Shown here: piece by piece, positions 24,461-32,741 of the stretch
Layout: every line of letters starts with the position of its first letter
Position numbering within the stretch: position 1 is the stretch's first letter
Assembly: GCF_000830005.1 (NCBI RefSeq)
Contig: NZ_CP010407.1
Coordinates: 6,832,001-6,896,000, forward strand
DNA: 64,000 nucleotides
From: Streptomyces vietnamensis
GTDB lineage: Bacteria > Actinomycetota > Actinomycetes > Streptomycetales > Streptomycetaceae
Reading direction: 5' to 3'
Program-made: the position numbers and the translations under genes
The notes under the pieces: model-generated
The model's database searches: none
The model's input: the letters and a program-made list of their open reading frames with translations, nothing else
What the model was told of the DNA's origin: nothing

Positions 24461-26242
24461 TCAGCGTCGGGCATATTCGCGGAAGCCGCGACCCGTCTTG
24501 CGGCCCAGGCAGCCGGCCGCCACCAGGTGCTCCAGGAGCGGGGCGGGCGCGAGGCCCGGGTCGCGGAACTCGCGGTGCAGCACCTGCTCGATCGCGAGCG
24601 AGACGTCAAGGCCGACCACGTCGAGCAGCTCGAACGGGCCCATCGGGTAGCCGCCGCCCAGCTTCATGGCCGCGTCGATGTCGTCCAGGGTCGCGTAGTG
24701 CTCCTGGACCATCTTGATCGCGTTGTTCAGGTACGGGAAGAGCAGCGCGTTCACGATGAAGCCGGCGCGGTCGCCGCAGTCCACCGGGTGCTTGCGGATC
24801 TTCGCGGTGACCTCGCGGACGGTGGCGTGGACGTCGTCGGCGGTCAGGACCGTACGGACGATCTCGACCAGCTTCATCGCCGGCGCCGGGTTGAAGAAGT
24901 GCATCCCGATGACGTCCTGCGGGCGCGTGGTGGCCTTGGCACAGGCGATGACCGGCAGCGAGGAGGTCGTGGTGGCGAGCACCGCGCCCGGCTTGCAGAT
25001 CTTGTCGAGCCGCGCGAACAGCTCCTGCTTGATCTCCAGGTCCTCGGCGACCGCCTCGACGGCCAGGTCGACCTCGGCGAAGGCGTCGAGCGAACCGGCC
25101 GGGGTGATCAGGGCCAGCGTCTCGTCGCGCGCCTCGCCCGTCATGCGGCCCTTGTCGACCGAGCGGGCCAGGGACTTGGCGATCCGGGCCTTGGCCGTGT
25201 CGGCCTTCTCCTGGGAGCGGGCGGCGAGCACGACCGCGTACCCGGCCTTGGCGAAGACCTCGGCGATGCCGGAGGCCATCGTGCCCGAGCCGGCGACGCC
25301 GACCGAGCGGACCTCGCGGCCGGTGCCGGTGCCGGCGGAGGTGAGCGGGGTCAGCGCGTCGCGCACGACCTCGCCGGAGCCCGGCGCCTCGTACGTGTAG
25401 AAGCCGCGGCCCGCCTTGCGGCCGGTCAGACCGGCCTCGCTGAGCTGCTTGAGGATCGGGGCGGGGGCGTGCAGCCGGTCGTGCGAGGCCGCGTACATGG
25501 CCTCCAGGACCGTACGGGCCGTGTCGACGCCGATCAGGTCGAGCAGCGCCAGCGGGCCCATCGGCAGACCGCAGCCCAGCTTCATCGCCGCGTCGATGTC
25601 CTCGCGGGAGGCGTACTTGGCCTCGTACATGGCGGCGGCCTGGTTCAGGTAGCCGAAGAGCAGCCCGTCCGCGATGAAACCGGCCCGGTCGCCGACCGCC
25701 ACCGGCTCCTTGCCGAGGTCCTGGGCGAGCCGGGTCACGGCCTCCACGGCCCGCGGGTCGGTCAGCACGGAGGAGACCACCTCGACCAGCTTCATGGCCT
25801 GGACCGGGGCGAAGAAGTGCAGGCCGAGGACCCGCTCGGGGTGCGCCGAGTCGGCGGCGAGCCGGGTCACGGAGAGGGCGTTGGTGCCGGTGGCCAGGAT
25901 CGCGTCGGGCCGGACGATCCCGTCCAGGGCCCGGAAGACCTCCTGCTTCGCCTCGTACGACTCGGGCACGACCTCGATCACGAGGTCGGCCTCGGCGGCC
26001 GCCTGGAGGTCGGAGAAGGTACGGAAGCGGGCCAGGACGTCCTGCCGCTCCTCCTCGGTGATCCGCTCACGGGCCACCGCACGGGCGGTGGAGGCCTCCA
26101 GGGCGGCGACGGCCTGGGCGGCGGCGGTGTCGCTGATGTCGATGCCGATGACCTCGCGGCCGGCCCGGGCGAGGACGTCGGCGATGCCCGAGCCCATGGT
26201 GCCGAGACCGACGACGGCGATGGTGGAGAGAGGGGTGTCCAT
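24461..26242 (-). CDS. Tandem-fused 3-hydroxyacyl-CoA (3-hydroxybutyryl-CoA) dehydrogenase
   Basis: 593 residues, twice the length of a normal Hbd. Both halves have an NAD motif (VVGLGTMGSGIADVLARAG and GVAGSGTMASGIAEVFAKAG), the catalytic His region (HFFAPVQAMKLVEVV and HFFNPAPAMKLVEIV), the DRAGFI block and GRKxGRGF at the end. It oxidises (S)-3-hydroxybutyryl-CoA and so can link the crotonyl-CoA pool to Ccr. ATG 26242 is preferred since the 73 upstream residues are Arg/Ser/Pro-rich leader. TGGAG lies 8 nt upstream. Confidence 0.88.
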   Translation of the reverse strand: MDTPLSTIAVVGLGTMGSGIADVLARAGREVIGIDISDTAAAQAVAALEASTARAVARERITEEERQDVLARFRTFSDLQAAAEADLVIEVVPESYEAKQEVFRALDGIVRPDAILATGTNALSVTRLAADSAHPERVLGLHFFAPVQAMKLVEVVSSVLTDPRAVEAVTRLAQDLGKEPVAVGDRAGFIADGLLFGYLNQAAAMYEAKYASREDIDAAMKLGCGLPMGPLALLDLIGVDTARTVLEAMYAASHDRLHAPAPILKQLSEAGLTGRKAGRGFYTYEAPGSGEVVRDALTPLTSAGTGTGREVRSVGVAGSGTMASGIAEVFAKAGYAVVLAARSQEKADTAKARIAKSLARSVDKGRMTGEARDETLALITPAGSLDAFAEVDLAVEAVAEDLEIKQELFARLDKICKPGAVLATTTSSLPVIACAKATTRPQDVIGMHFFNPAPAMKLVEIVRTVLTADDVHATVREVTAKIRKHPVDCGDRAGFIVNALLFPYLNNAIKMVQEHYATLDDIDAAMKLGGGYPMGPFELLDVVGLDVSLAIEQVLHREFRDPGLAPAPLLEHLVAAGCLGRKTGRGFREYARR

Positions 26243-26581
26243 CAGGGGACTCCAGAGGAAGAGTGACGACTGAGGGCAGTGCGCGGGAAATGTGAGTGCG
26301 CGGGTGCGGGTGCGTGCGGGAGGAGCACGCGGGTGGTGCCGCTGAAATGCGCGAGAGGGGACGCCCGAGAAAGGGCGGCGCCCTGGAAAGGTGAGACGGA
26401 CTCTGTCCCGGAGCCACGTCGAAACTGCCGAACCGACAAGCGAACACAACGGCTGCGTCACCAGGCCGTCGTGAGAAGTGCGGGTGGTGCCCGCTCACCT
26501 GAGACTAACCGGCCGGTAACGAGCGCGCCAGTCCCGGGAAGTTGGGAAAGTGTGATCTGGATCGCGGATAGGGTCGGATTC
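26243..26581. other. 339-bp divergent control region
   Basis: This lies between the hydroxyacyl-CoA dehydrogenase and the HEAT-repeat gene. It contains a 10-bp palindrome ACCGGCCGGT (26508-26517) flanked by TA on one side and AA on the other; its AACCG half-site resembles the palindrome in the ccr leader. The HEAT gene's -10 box is at 26569-26574. No gene is seen. Confidence 0.6.
26569..26574 (+). promoter_or_regulatory. -10 box of a leaderless promoter for the HEAT-repeat gene
   Basis: TAGGGT ends 7 nt before ATG 26582. There is no Shine-Dalgarno sequence. Confidence 0.5.
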
Positions 26582-27193
26582 ATGGAAATCTCCGAGGACC
26601 CGGAATTCTGCTCGATGATCGATCGATTGCGGGACGAGATCGAGAATGACACCGGAGAAGTCCCGGCGGCATTCGAGGAACTCGCGGAACTCGCCGCGAC
26701 CGATGACCCCGAGGAACTCCACCGCGTCCTCACCGCACCCGGGCAGCCGCTCTGGGCCCGAGAGATCGCCGCCTACGCCCTCGGCGTCGCCGGCGACCCC
26801 CGCGCCTTCGAGGCCCTCGTCCTCCTCCTCAACCACCGCGACCCGGAGCGCTGCGTCACCGCCGCCCACGCCCTGGTCCGGCTCGGCGACCCGCGCACCG
26901 CGCGCGCGGCGGCCGCCCTCGCCACCAACGAACTCCGGGTCGCCTACGCCCTGCTGCCGGTCCGGCTGCTCGCCGAACTCCGCGCCCCGGAATCCGTGCC
27001 GGCCCTGATCACCGTCCTCGAACGGCGACTTCGGGCCGACGACCCCCACTGGCGCGTCGGCCTCGCCTGCGTCGAGGGCCTCGGCGCCCTGGGCGACGCC
27101 CGGGCCCGCCCCGCCCTGGAAGCGGCCCTTCCGCACCCCCGCCTGGGCACGGAGGCCATGCGGTCACTGCACCGGCTCGACCCGGCCGGCTGA
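26582..27193 (+). CDS. HEAT-repeat domain protein
   Basis: 203 residues, mostly helical. Repeats such as AREIAAYALGVAGDPRAFEALVLLL, then RCVTAAHALVRLGDPRTARAAAA and WRVGLACVEGLGALGDARARPALEAAL fit HEAT/PBS-lyase type units, usually protein-binding scaffolds. There is no catalytic motif. Its end overlaps the convergent MFS gene by 30 bp. Its partner is unknown. Confidence 0.8.
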   Translation: MEISEDPEFCSMIDRLRDEIENDTGEVPAAFEELAELAATDDPEELHRVLTAPGQPLWAREIAAYALGVAGDPRAFEALVLLLNHRDPERCVTAAHALVRLGDPRTARAAAALATNELRVAYALLPVRLLAELRAPESVPALITVLERRLRADDPHWRVGLACVEGLGALGDARARPALEAALPHPRLGTEAMRSLHRLDPAG

Positions 27194-28420
27194 CCCGGGG
27201 CGCGCTCGCACCCCGGCCGGGACCAGCGTCCCGACCGCCGCCAGAACCGCCGGGAGCGCCGCCACCGCGAAGCACACCGACAGCGGCAGCCGGCCCACCA
27301 GGAGACCCGCACCGGCCGTCGCCACCGTCGTACCGGCGTTGAACGCGGTGTTGACCCAGGCCCCGGCCCGTGTGCGCTGCCCCGCCCCGACGGACTCGTC
27401 GGCCAGCAGATAGGCGCTCGTGATCGCCGGCGCCGTGAAGAGACCGCCGAGCGCCACCCACCCGATCAGCGCGTACGGATGCGGGGAGAGCCCCGTTGCC
27501 GCCAGGACCGCACCGAGGCAGAGCGCCAGTACCGACAGGCGCACGGCGGTCGAGGCCCGCCACCGCACCGCGCCGTACACGAGGCCGCCGACCGCGCTGC
27601 CCGCCGACAGGGCCGCCATGGCCCACGGCACCGCCCCGGGGCGGTGGTGTCCGTCGGCGAACGCGATCACAAGGAGCTCCACGGCGCCCAGACACATGCC
27701 GACCGCGGCCGCCACGACCGCCGCCCCGAGCAGTCCGGGACCGGGCGCGCCCCGCCGGACCGCCGCCCGCTCCGGCGCCCCCGGCTCCCGCTCCCCGGCC
27801 CCGCCCCGCACCGCCGGCGAGGTGACGAGGGCGAGGGTGCCGGTCAGGACGAGTCCGGCGCTCACCGCGAGCCCGGCCGGCGCCGCCGCGTACCGCAGGA
27901 GGAGTCCCACCAGCAACGGGCCCGTGACGAAGAGGAGTTCCTCCGCCACCGTGTCCAGGCTGTACGCGCGCCGCAGCAGCTCCCGGTCGGGCAGCATCGC
28001 GCTCCACAGCGCCCGCGTCACCGGACCGAGCGGCGGAGTCAGGCCTCCCGCGCAGGAGGCCAGGACCACCAGCGCGAGCGCCGGGGTCGTGGGTCGGGCC
28101 GTCGCCACCGCGAGCACGGTGAGTAGCAGCGCGTACGCGGTGGCCAGGGGCACCAGGGTGCGGCGCGGCCCGAACCGGTCGACGAGGGCGGCGCGCGCGG
28201 GCGACAGCAGGACACCGGTGAGACCGAACGCGGCCATGACCGTGCCGGCCGCGGCGTACGAGCCGGTGCTCGCCTTGACGGAGAGGATCAGGGAGAGCGG
28301 GGCGGTGCCGTAGGACAGCCGCCCCAGGAGGGCCGCCCCGAAGGTGCGGCGGGCGTGCGGGGTCCGCAGCACCGCCGCGTAGGTGGGCGCGGGGGAGTGG
28401 ACAGGGGAGGTCACGGACAT
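27164..28420 (-). CDS. MFS transporter
   Basis: 418 residues with about 12 membrane segments. ALVDRFGPRRTLVPLA is the loop 2-3 MFS motif. It is probably a drug or metabolite exporter, with no specific indication of substrate. ATG 28420 has GAGGA 8-9 nt upstream; the 29 extra residues from an upstream GTG are unlikely. Its 3' end overlaps the HEAT gene antisense by 30 bp. Confidence 0.85.
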   Translation of the reverse strand: MSVTSPVHSPAPTYAAVLRTPHARRTFGAALLGRLSYGTAPLSLILSVKASTGSYAAAGTVMAAFGLTGVLLSPARAALVDRFGPRRTLVPLATAYALLLTVLAVATARPTTPALALVVLASCAGGLTPPLGPVTRALWSAMLPDRELLRRAYSLDTVAEELLFVTGPLLVGLLLRYAAAPAGLAVSAGLVLTGTLALVTSPAVRGGAGEREPGAPERAAVRRGAPGPGLLGAAVVAAAVGMCLGAVELLVIAFADGHHRPGAVPWAMAALSAGSAVGGLVYGAVRWRASTAVRLSVLALCLGAVLAATGLSPHPYALIGWVALGGLFTAPAITSAYLLADESVGAGQRTRAGAWVNTAFNAGTTVATAGAGLLVGRLPLSVCFAVAALPAVLAAVGTLVPAGVRARPGSAGRVEPVQ

Positions 28421-28612
28421 GACGGAGTTCCTCGAAGAGGGCACCGGGCGAAGGCCTGCGGCGCCGGGGCGTGCGGGGACGGCGGGACACCGCGCCCGGC
28501 TGGGCACGGTCGTCGGATCGCCGACTCCTACGCACGGAAGAGGAACATGCGCGTCAACGTAGCAGACGGAGTTACCCCCCGGCCTCGTCCGCCCCGATCT
28601 CGTTTGCCCCGT

Positions 28613-29050
28613 CTACTCCGTCCCCGTCTCGTCCGATGCCGCCGCGGACCGCTCCGGTATCAGGGCGAACGCCTCGATCTCCACGAGGAGTTCCGGGCGG
28701 ACGAGGGCCGAGACCTGCACCGCCGAGCTCGCCGGCAGGGGCGCGCCCGCGAAGTGGGCGTCCCGGGCGTCGCGTACCGCCGGGAGGTGGGCCACGTCCG
28801 TGACGAAGTACGTCAGCTTCACCACGTCCCCGAAGCCCGCGCCGGCCGCCGCGAGGCAGCGCTCCAGGTTCGCGAAGACCTGGTGGGCCTGGGCCGCCGC
28901 GTCGCCCTCGCCGACCACCGCCCCGGAGGCGTCGAAGGCGCACTGCCCGGATATCGCGACGAACCGGCCCGTGCCCCAGACGACATGGCTGTACTGGGGG
29001 CTGGGTGCGAGGCCGTCGGGGGCGGGCACGTAGGTGAGGTGACTCGTCAT
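28613..29050 (-). CDS. RidA family protein (enamine/imine deaminase-like)
   Basis: 145 residues. GRFVAISGQCAFDASG, QVFANLERCLAAAGAGFGDVVKLTYFVTD and LLVEIEAFAL match the YjgF/YER057c/UK114 fold. In RidA proper, a conserved Arg near the C-terminus contacts the carboxylate of 2-aminoacrylate. Here that region reads SALVRPELLVEIEA and keeps Arg. The exact substrate is uncertain. The start at ATG 29050 is supported by homology. Confidence 0.85.
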   Translation of the reverse strand: MTSHLTYVPAPDGLAPSPQYSHVVWGTGRFVAISGQCAFDASGAVVGEGDAAAQAHQVFANLERCLAAAGAGFGDVVKLTYFVTDVAHLPAVRDARDAHFAGAPLPASSAVQVSALVRPELLVEIEAFALIPERSAAASDETGTE

Positions 29051-29079
29051 GCCCCACATCCTCGCGCACGCCACTGACA

Positions 29080-29111
29080 GTGCCCGCGACCCCTTTCCGG
29101 GGCGCGGGCAC
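29080..29111 (-). terminator. Terminator downstream of the secreted peptidase gene
   Basis: GTGCCCGCG-A-CCCC pairs with GGGGCGCGGGCAC (13 pairs, one bulged A) around a short T-containing loop. It lies 20 bp past the peptidase stop and 30 bp before the RidA start. Confidence 0.75.
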
Positions 29112-29131
29112 GGTGAGGAACCGTCAGGAGC

Positions 29132-30760
29132 TCAGCGGACGTGGCCCAGGAGGCCGTGGAGCGCGACGCCCGCCGGCTCCGGGCGCACCGCGCCGGCCCG
29201 CTTGCCGGTCTTCTTCGGGGTCGTCGGCGCGGCCGGGGTCACGGGCTCCGGCTCCGGGTCGGGGAGCGCGGCGCAGACCGCGTCCACCTCGGCGTCGCCC
29301 TCGCCGCGCGGGACCTTGCCCGTGGCGAGGTAGGCGGCGAGGTGCTCGTCCAGGCAGTCGTTCCCGCCGAGGGTCACCCCGTGGTTCCCGCCGCCCTCCT
29401 CGATGACGAGGCTGGAGCCGCGCATCAGGCGGTGCAGGGCGACCCCGCCCTCGTACGGCGTCGCCGCGTCGTCCGTGGCCTGGAGGATGAGGACCGGCGG
29501 CACCTGGTCGTTGGTGACGTTCGGCGGGGTCAGGGAGTCCACCGGCCAGAAGGCGCAGGGAGCGTTGTACCAGGCGTTGTTCCAGGTCGAGAACGGCGCC
29601 TTCGCGTGCGTGTCCCAGCTGTCCTTGCGCCACACGTTCCAGTCGCGGGGCCAGCCCGCGTCCCGGCACTGCACGCTCGTGTAGACCGAGTACCCGTTGT
29701 CGGCGGCCGCGTCGGCCTCCCCGTACCGCTCGTACGCCTCCTTCAACGGCGTCGGGTCCGCGTCGTTGACGTACGCGGCGAAGGCGCTCGCGAGGCGGGG
29801 CCAGTAGCCGTTGTAGTACCCGCCCGGCAGGAAGGTGTCCTCCAGCTCGGCGGGGCCGACCTTCCCGCCGGCCGGCTCGGCGCGCAGCGCGTCGCGCATC
29901 CGGTACCAGGCGGCCTCGACGGCCTCCGGGTCGGCGCCCAGCCTGTAGACGGCGTTCTGCCGGGCCACCCAGGCCATGAAGGCCTTGTGGCGGGTGTCGA
30001 AGGCGTAGTCCTGCGCGATGTTGTCCTCGTACCAGACGCCGTGCGGGTTCACGACGGAGTCGAGCGCCATCCGCCGCACCCGGTCCGGGTACAGGCGCGC
30101 GTACACGGCGCCCAGGTAGGTGCCGTACGAGTAGCCGAGATAGCTGATCTTCGGCGCGCCGACCGCGCTGCGGATCGCGTCCAGGTCCCGGGCGGTGCTC
30201 ACGGTGTCGATGTACGGCAGCAGGTCCGCGTACTTCTTGCCGCAGGACTCGGCGAAGGACTGCGCCCGCTCGACGGCCGCCCGCTCGGTCGCGGCACTGT
30301 TCGGCACCGAGTCCGCCCGCACCGGTGCGAAGTGGCCGGGCTCGCAGTCGAGCGCGGGCTCGCTCTTGCCGACCCCGCGCGGGTCGAAGCCGATGATGTC
30401 GTACTCGGCGGCCACCTTCGGGGGCAGCGAGGCCGCCACGTACCCGGCCATGCCGCGCCCGCTGCCGCCGGGCCCGCCCGGGTTCACGAGCAGCGGGCCC
30501 TGGGAGGTCCTCGCGGTGTGCGGGACCCGGGTGAGGGCGAGCGTGATCTTCCGCCCGGCCGGGTCGTCGTGGTTGAGCGGCACCTTCAGGGTGGCGCACT
30601 GGAGCCGGGGGTACGCCTGCGTGGCGCAGTCGGTCCAGGCGAGCGGGGAGAGCGGTCGGGGGGTCGGTTCACCGGCGTCCGCGGGGCCGGCGGGCAGGAC
30701 GGTGAACGTCCCGGCGACCAGCGCTCCAGCGGCGATCAGCATTCCTGCGCGTGGGGTCAT
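29132..30760 (-). CDS. Secreted alpha/beta hydrolase, tripeptidyl aminopeptidase family
   Basis: 542 residues. A signal peptide (MTPRAGMLIAAGALVAGTF...ADAG) is followed by the S33-type core: LLVNPGGPGGSG oxyanion region, DIIGFDPRGVGKS, the nucleophile elbow GYSYGTYLG, and a C-terminal TAP-like domain ending in EEGGGNHGVTL with the catalytic His. It resembles Streptomyces Tap/SlpD/SlpE mycelial peptidases that remove tripeptides from secreted proteins. No lipobox cysteine is seen, so it is probably released. Confidence 0.88.
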   Translation of the reverse strand: MTPRAGMLIAAGALVAGTFTVLPAGPADAGEPTPRPLSPLAWTDCATQAYPRLQCATLKVPLNHDDPAGRKITLALTRVPHTARTSQGPLLVNPGGPGGSGRGMAGYVAASLPPKVAAEYDIIGFDPRGVGKSEPALDCEPGHFAPVRADSVPNSAATERAAVERAQSFAESCGKKYADLLPYIDTVSTARDLDAIRSAVGAPKISYLGYSYGTYLGAVYARLYPDRVRRMALDSVVNPHGVWYEDNIAQDYAFDTRHKAFMAWVARQNAVYRLGADPEAVEAAWYRMRDALRAEPAGGKVGPAELEDTFLPGGYYNGYWPRLASAFAAYVNDADPTPLKEAYERYGEADAAADNGYSVYTSVQCRDAGWPRDWNVWRKDSWDTHAKAPFSTWNNAWYNAPCAFWPVDSLTPPNVTNDQVPPVLILQATDDAATPYEGGVALHRLMRGSSLVIEEGGGNHGVTLGGNDCLDEHLAAYLATGKVPRGEGDAEVDAVCAALPDPEPEPVTPAAPTTPKKTGKRAGAVRPEPAGVALHGLLGHVR

Positions 30761-30880
30761 AGGGCGTTTGTGTCCCGAACCGGCGCCGAGGGGACCTGTT
30801 TCGCCGAGAGTTGACCCGAACGGAGGGTGATCCGACGGCGTGTCAGGTGACCGGTCCGATGATCCGAGGAGTCGGGAGGC

Positions 30881-31912
30881 TCAGAGCAGGGTGAGCTGCT
30901 CGGGACCGTCCGGTACGGGGATCCGGTCCGGTACGGGGATCCGGCGCGGCGCGCCCCGGTGGGCGGGCCCGATGCCGAACTCGGCTGCCAGCTCGTGCAC
31001 CTGACGGGTGATCCGGCGCTGGTACCAGGTCGGCGCGTAGGCCCCGTCCGCGTACATCCGCTCGTACCGCCGCACCAGGTCCGGGTGGTGCTCGCGCAGC
31101 CAGGCCGTGAACCACTCGCGGGCGCCCGGCCGCAGGTGCAGCACGAGCGGGGTGACCGAGCTCGCGCCGGCCTCGGCGATCGCGCGGACCGTCGCGCGCA
31201 GCTGCTCGGGCCGGTCGCCGAGGAAGGGCACCACGGGCGCCATCAGGACCCCGCAGTCGATGCCGTGCTCGCCCAGGGCGCGGACGACGTCGAGGCGGCG
31301 CTGCGGCGAGGGGGTGCCGGGCTCGATCGTCCGCCAGAGCTCCCGGTCGGTGAAGCCGACGGAGACGGAGATGCCGACCTCGGTGACCCGGGCGGCCTGG
31401 GCGAGGAGCTCCAGGTCGCGCAGGATCAGCGTGCCCTTGGTGAGGATCGAGAACGGGTTGGCCCGGTCCCGCAGGGCCGTGAGGATGCCCGGCATCAGCC
31501 GGTAGCGGCCCTCGGCGCGCTGGTAGCAGTCGACGTTGGTGCCCATGGCGATGTGCGCGCCCTGCCAGCGGGCGGAGGCGAGCTGCCGGGCGAGCAGCTC
31601 CGGGGCGTTGACCTTGACGACGATCTGGGAGTCGAAGCCGAGGCCGGTGTCGAGGTCGAGGTAGCTGTGGCTCTTGCGGGCGAAACAGTACACACACGCG
31701 TGCGTGCAACCCCGGTACGGGTTGACCGTCCACTCGAACGGCATCCGGGAGGCGCCCGGAACCCGGTTCAGGATCGAGCGGGCCCGGACCTCGTGGAAGG
31801 TGACGCCCCGGAACTCGGGGGCGTCGAAGGTGCGGGTGGTGACCGCGTCCGTGCCGAACAGGGCGATGCCGGCGGGGGCGGCGGGGGTGTCGCCCAGATT
31901 GTCCCAGCGCAT
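30881..31912 (-). CDS. Rv2578c-type radical SAM protein
   Basis: 343 residues. RGCTHACVYC (Cys69, Cys73, Cys76) is the 4Fe-4S/SAM motif, embedded in the family's PYRGC...CFARKSHSYLDLD context, and the barrel continues to about residue 290. The family resembles spore photoproduct-lyase-like radical SAM proteins. ATG 31912 has GGAGG 6 nt upstream. A perfect GAACnnnnGTTC box lies 44 bp upstream. I recall the M. tuberculosis homologue Rv2578c being listed among SOS-box genes. This suggests a DNA-damage role, but the reaction is unknown. Confidence 0.87.
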   Translation of the reverse strand: MRWDNLGDTPAAPAGIALFGTDAVTTRTFDAPEFRGVTFHEVRARSILNRVPGASRMPFEWTVNPYRGCTHACVYCFARKSHSYLDLDTGLGFDSQIVVKVNAPELLARQLASARWQGAHIAMGTNVDCYQRAEGRYRLMPGILTALRDRANPFSILTKGTLILRDLELLAQAARVTEVGISVSVGFTDRELWRTIEPGTPSPQRRLDVVRALGEHGIDCGVLMAPVVPFLGDRPEQLRATVRAIAEAGASSVTPLVLHLRPGAREWFTAWLREHHPDLVRRYERMYADGAYAPTWYQRRITRQVHELAAEFGIGPAHRGAPRRIPVPDRIPVPDGPEQLTLL

Positions 31913-31955
31913 GGACGCCTCCTCGGTGGCTCGGCCTCGCCGTTCGCTCAGAATA

Positions 31956-31967
31956 GAACACCTGTTC
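31956..31967 (-). promoter_or_regulatory. LexA (SOS) box candidate of the radical SAM gene
   Basis: GAAC-ACCT-GTTC on the plus strand, an exact consensus match. On the coding strand it is immediately followed by TATTCT, a likely -10 box, so bound repressor would block polymerase. Confidence 0.7.
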
Positions 31968-32058
31968 CCTTGATCGTGGCAACCCGGATTTCGCCCCCCG
32001 GAGCCCACGTGGTTCGCTTGGCCCACACCCCCGAGGAACCACAAGCTGGAGGAAGTCA

Positions 32059-32502
32059 ATGGCGCAGGTCGAGGCCACCACGGAACGGATCATCGCCGCG
32101 GACGCGGAGACGGTGTTCGACGCGCTGGCCGACTACAGCGGCACGCGCGCGAAGCTGCTCCCCGAGCACTTCAGCGAGTACGAGGTGCGCGAGGGCGGCG
32201 ACGGCGAGGGCACCCTCGTCCACTGGAAGCTCCAGGCCACCAGCAAGCGCGTCCGCGACTGCCTCCTGGAGGTCACCGAGCCCACCGACGGGCAGCTCGT
32301 CGAGAAGGACCGCAACTCCTCCATGGTCACCACCTGGACCGTGACCCCCGCCGGCGAGGGCAAGTCCCGCGCCGTCGTCAGCACCGTCTGGAACGGCGCC
32401 GGAGGCATCGGCGGCTTCTTCGAGAGGACCTTCGCGCCCAAGGGACTCGGCCGCATCTACGACGCCGTCCTCGCCAAGCTGGCGGACGAGGTCGAGAAGT
32501 AA
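32059..32502 (+). CDS. SRPBCC family protein
   Basis: 147 residues with the START-like fold: N-terminal [21 protein letters not shown], a beta-rich middle and a C-terminal helix ([16 protein letters not shown]). Such proteins bind hydrophobic ligands or act as cyclases or aromatases; nothing here identifies the ligand. ATG 32059 has GGAGG upstream. A strong hairpin follows. Confidence 0.8.
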   Translation: MAQVEATTERIIAADAETVFDALADYSGTRAKLLPEHFSEYEVREGGDGEGTLVHWKLQATSKRVRDCLLEVTEPTDGQLVEKDRNSSMVTTWTVTPAGEGKSRAVVSTVWNGAGGIGGFFERTFAPKGLGRIYDAVLAKLADEVEK

Positions 32503-32549
32503 CGCCCGGAGCGTTCACCGATTCGAGTGGATCGCCCGCACCCCCCGTA

Positions 32550-32579
32550 CCCGCGCCCCCGCGCACCGGGGGGCGCGGG
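32550..32579 (+). terminator. Terminator after the SRPBCC gene
   Basis: Arms CCCGCGCCCCC (32550-32560) and GGGGGCGCGGG (32569-32579), 11 bp, with a loop of 8 nt. It is a GC-only stem as usual in Streptomyces. Confidence 0.7.
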
Positions 32580-32741
32580 CCCTCTCGTAAAGGCGCTGAT
32601 GAGCGACCCAAGTACGCCGTAGTGCAGGGACGTTCATCCCCCGGGACGCCACCGCCCTCCCGTACCGCCCGACTTGCTCCCCCTTCGCGCGCAATGCGAA
32701 GAATGGCGCGGCGCAGACGCCGTGACGAGGGGAGCAGGCAC

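Noticed and set aside
32622..32741. N-terminal 40-residue extension of the MFS/Ig-like protein
   Set aside because: It is Arg-rich with no ribosome site; GTG 32742 has one.
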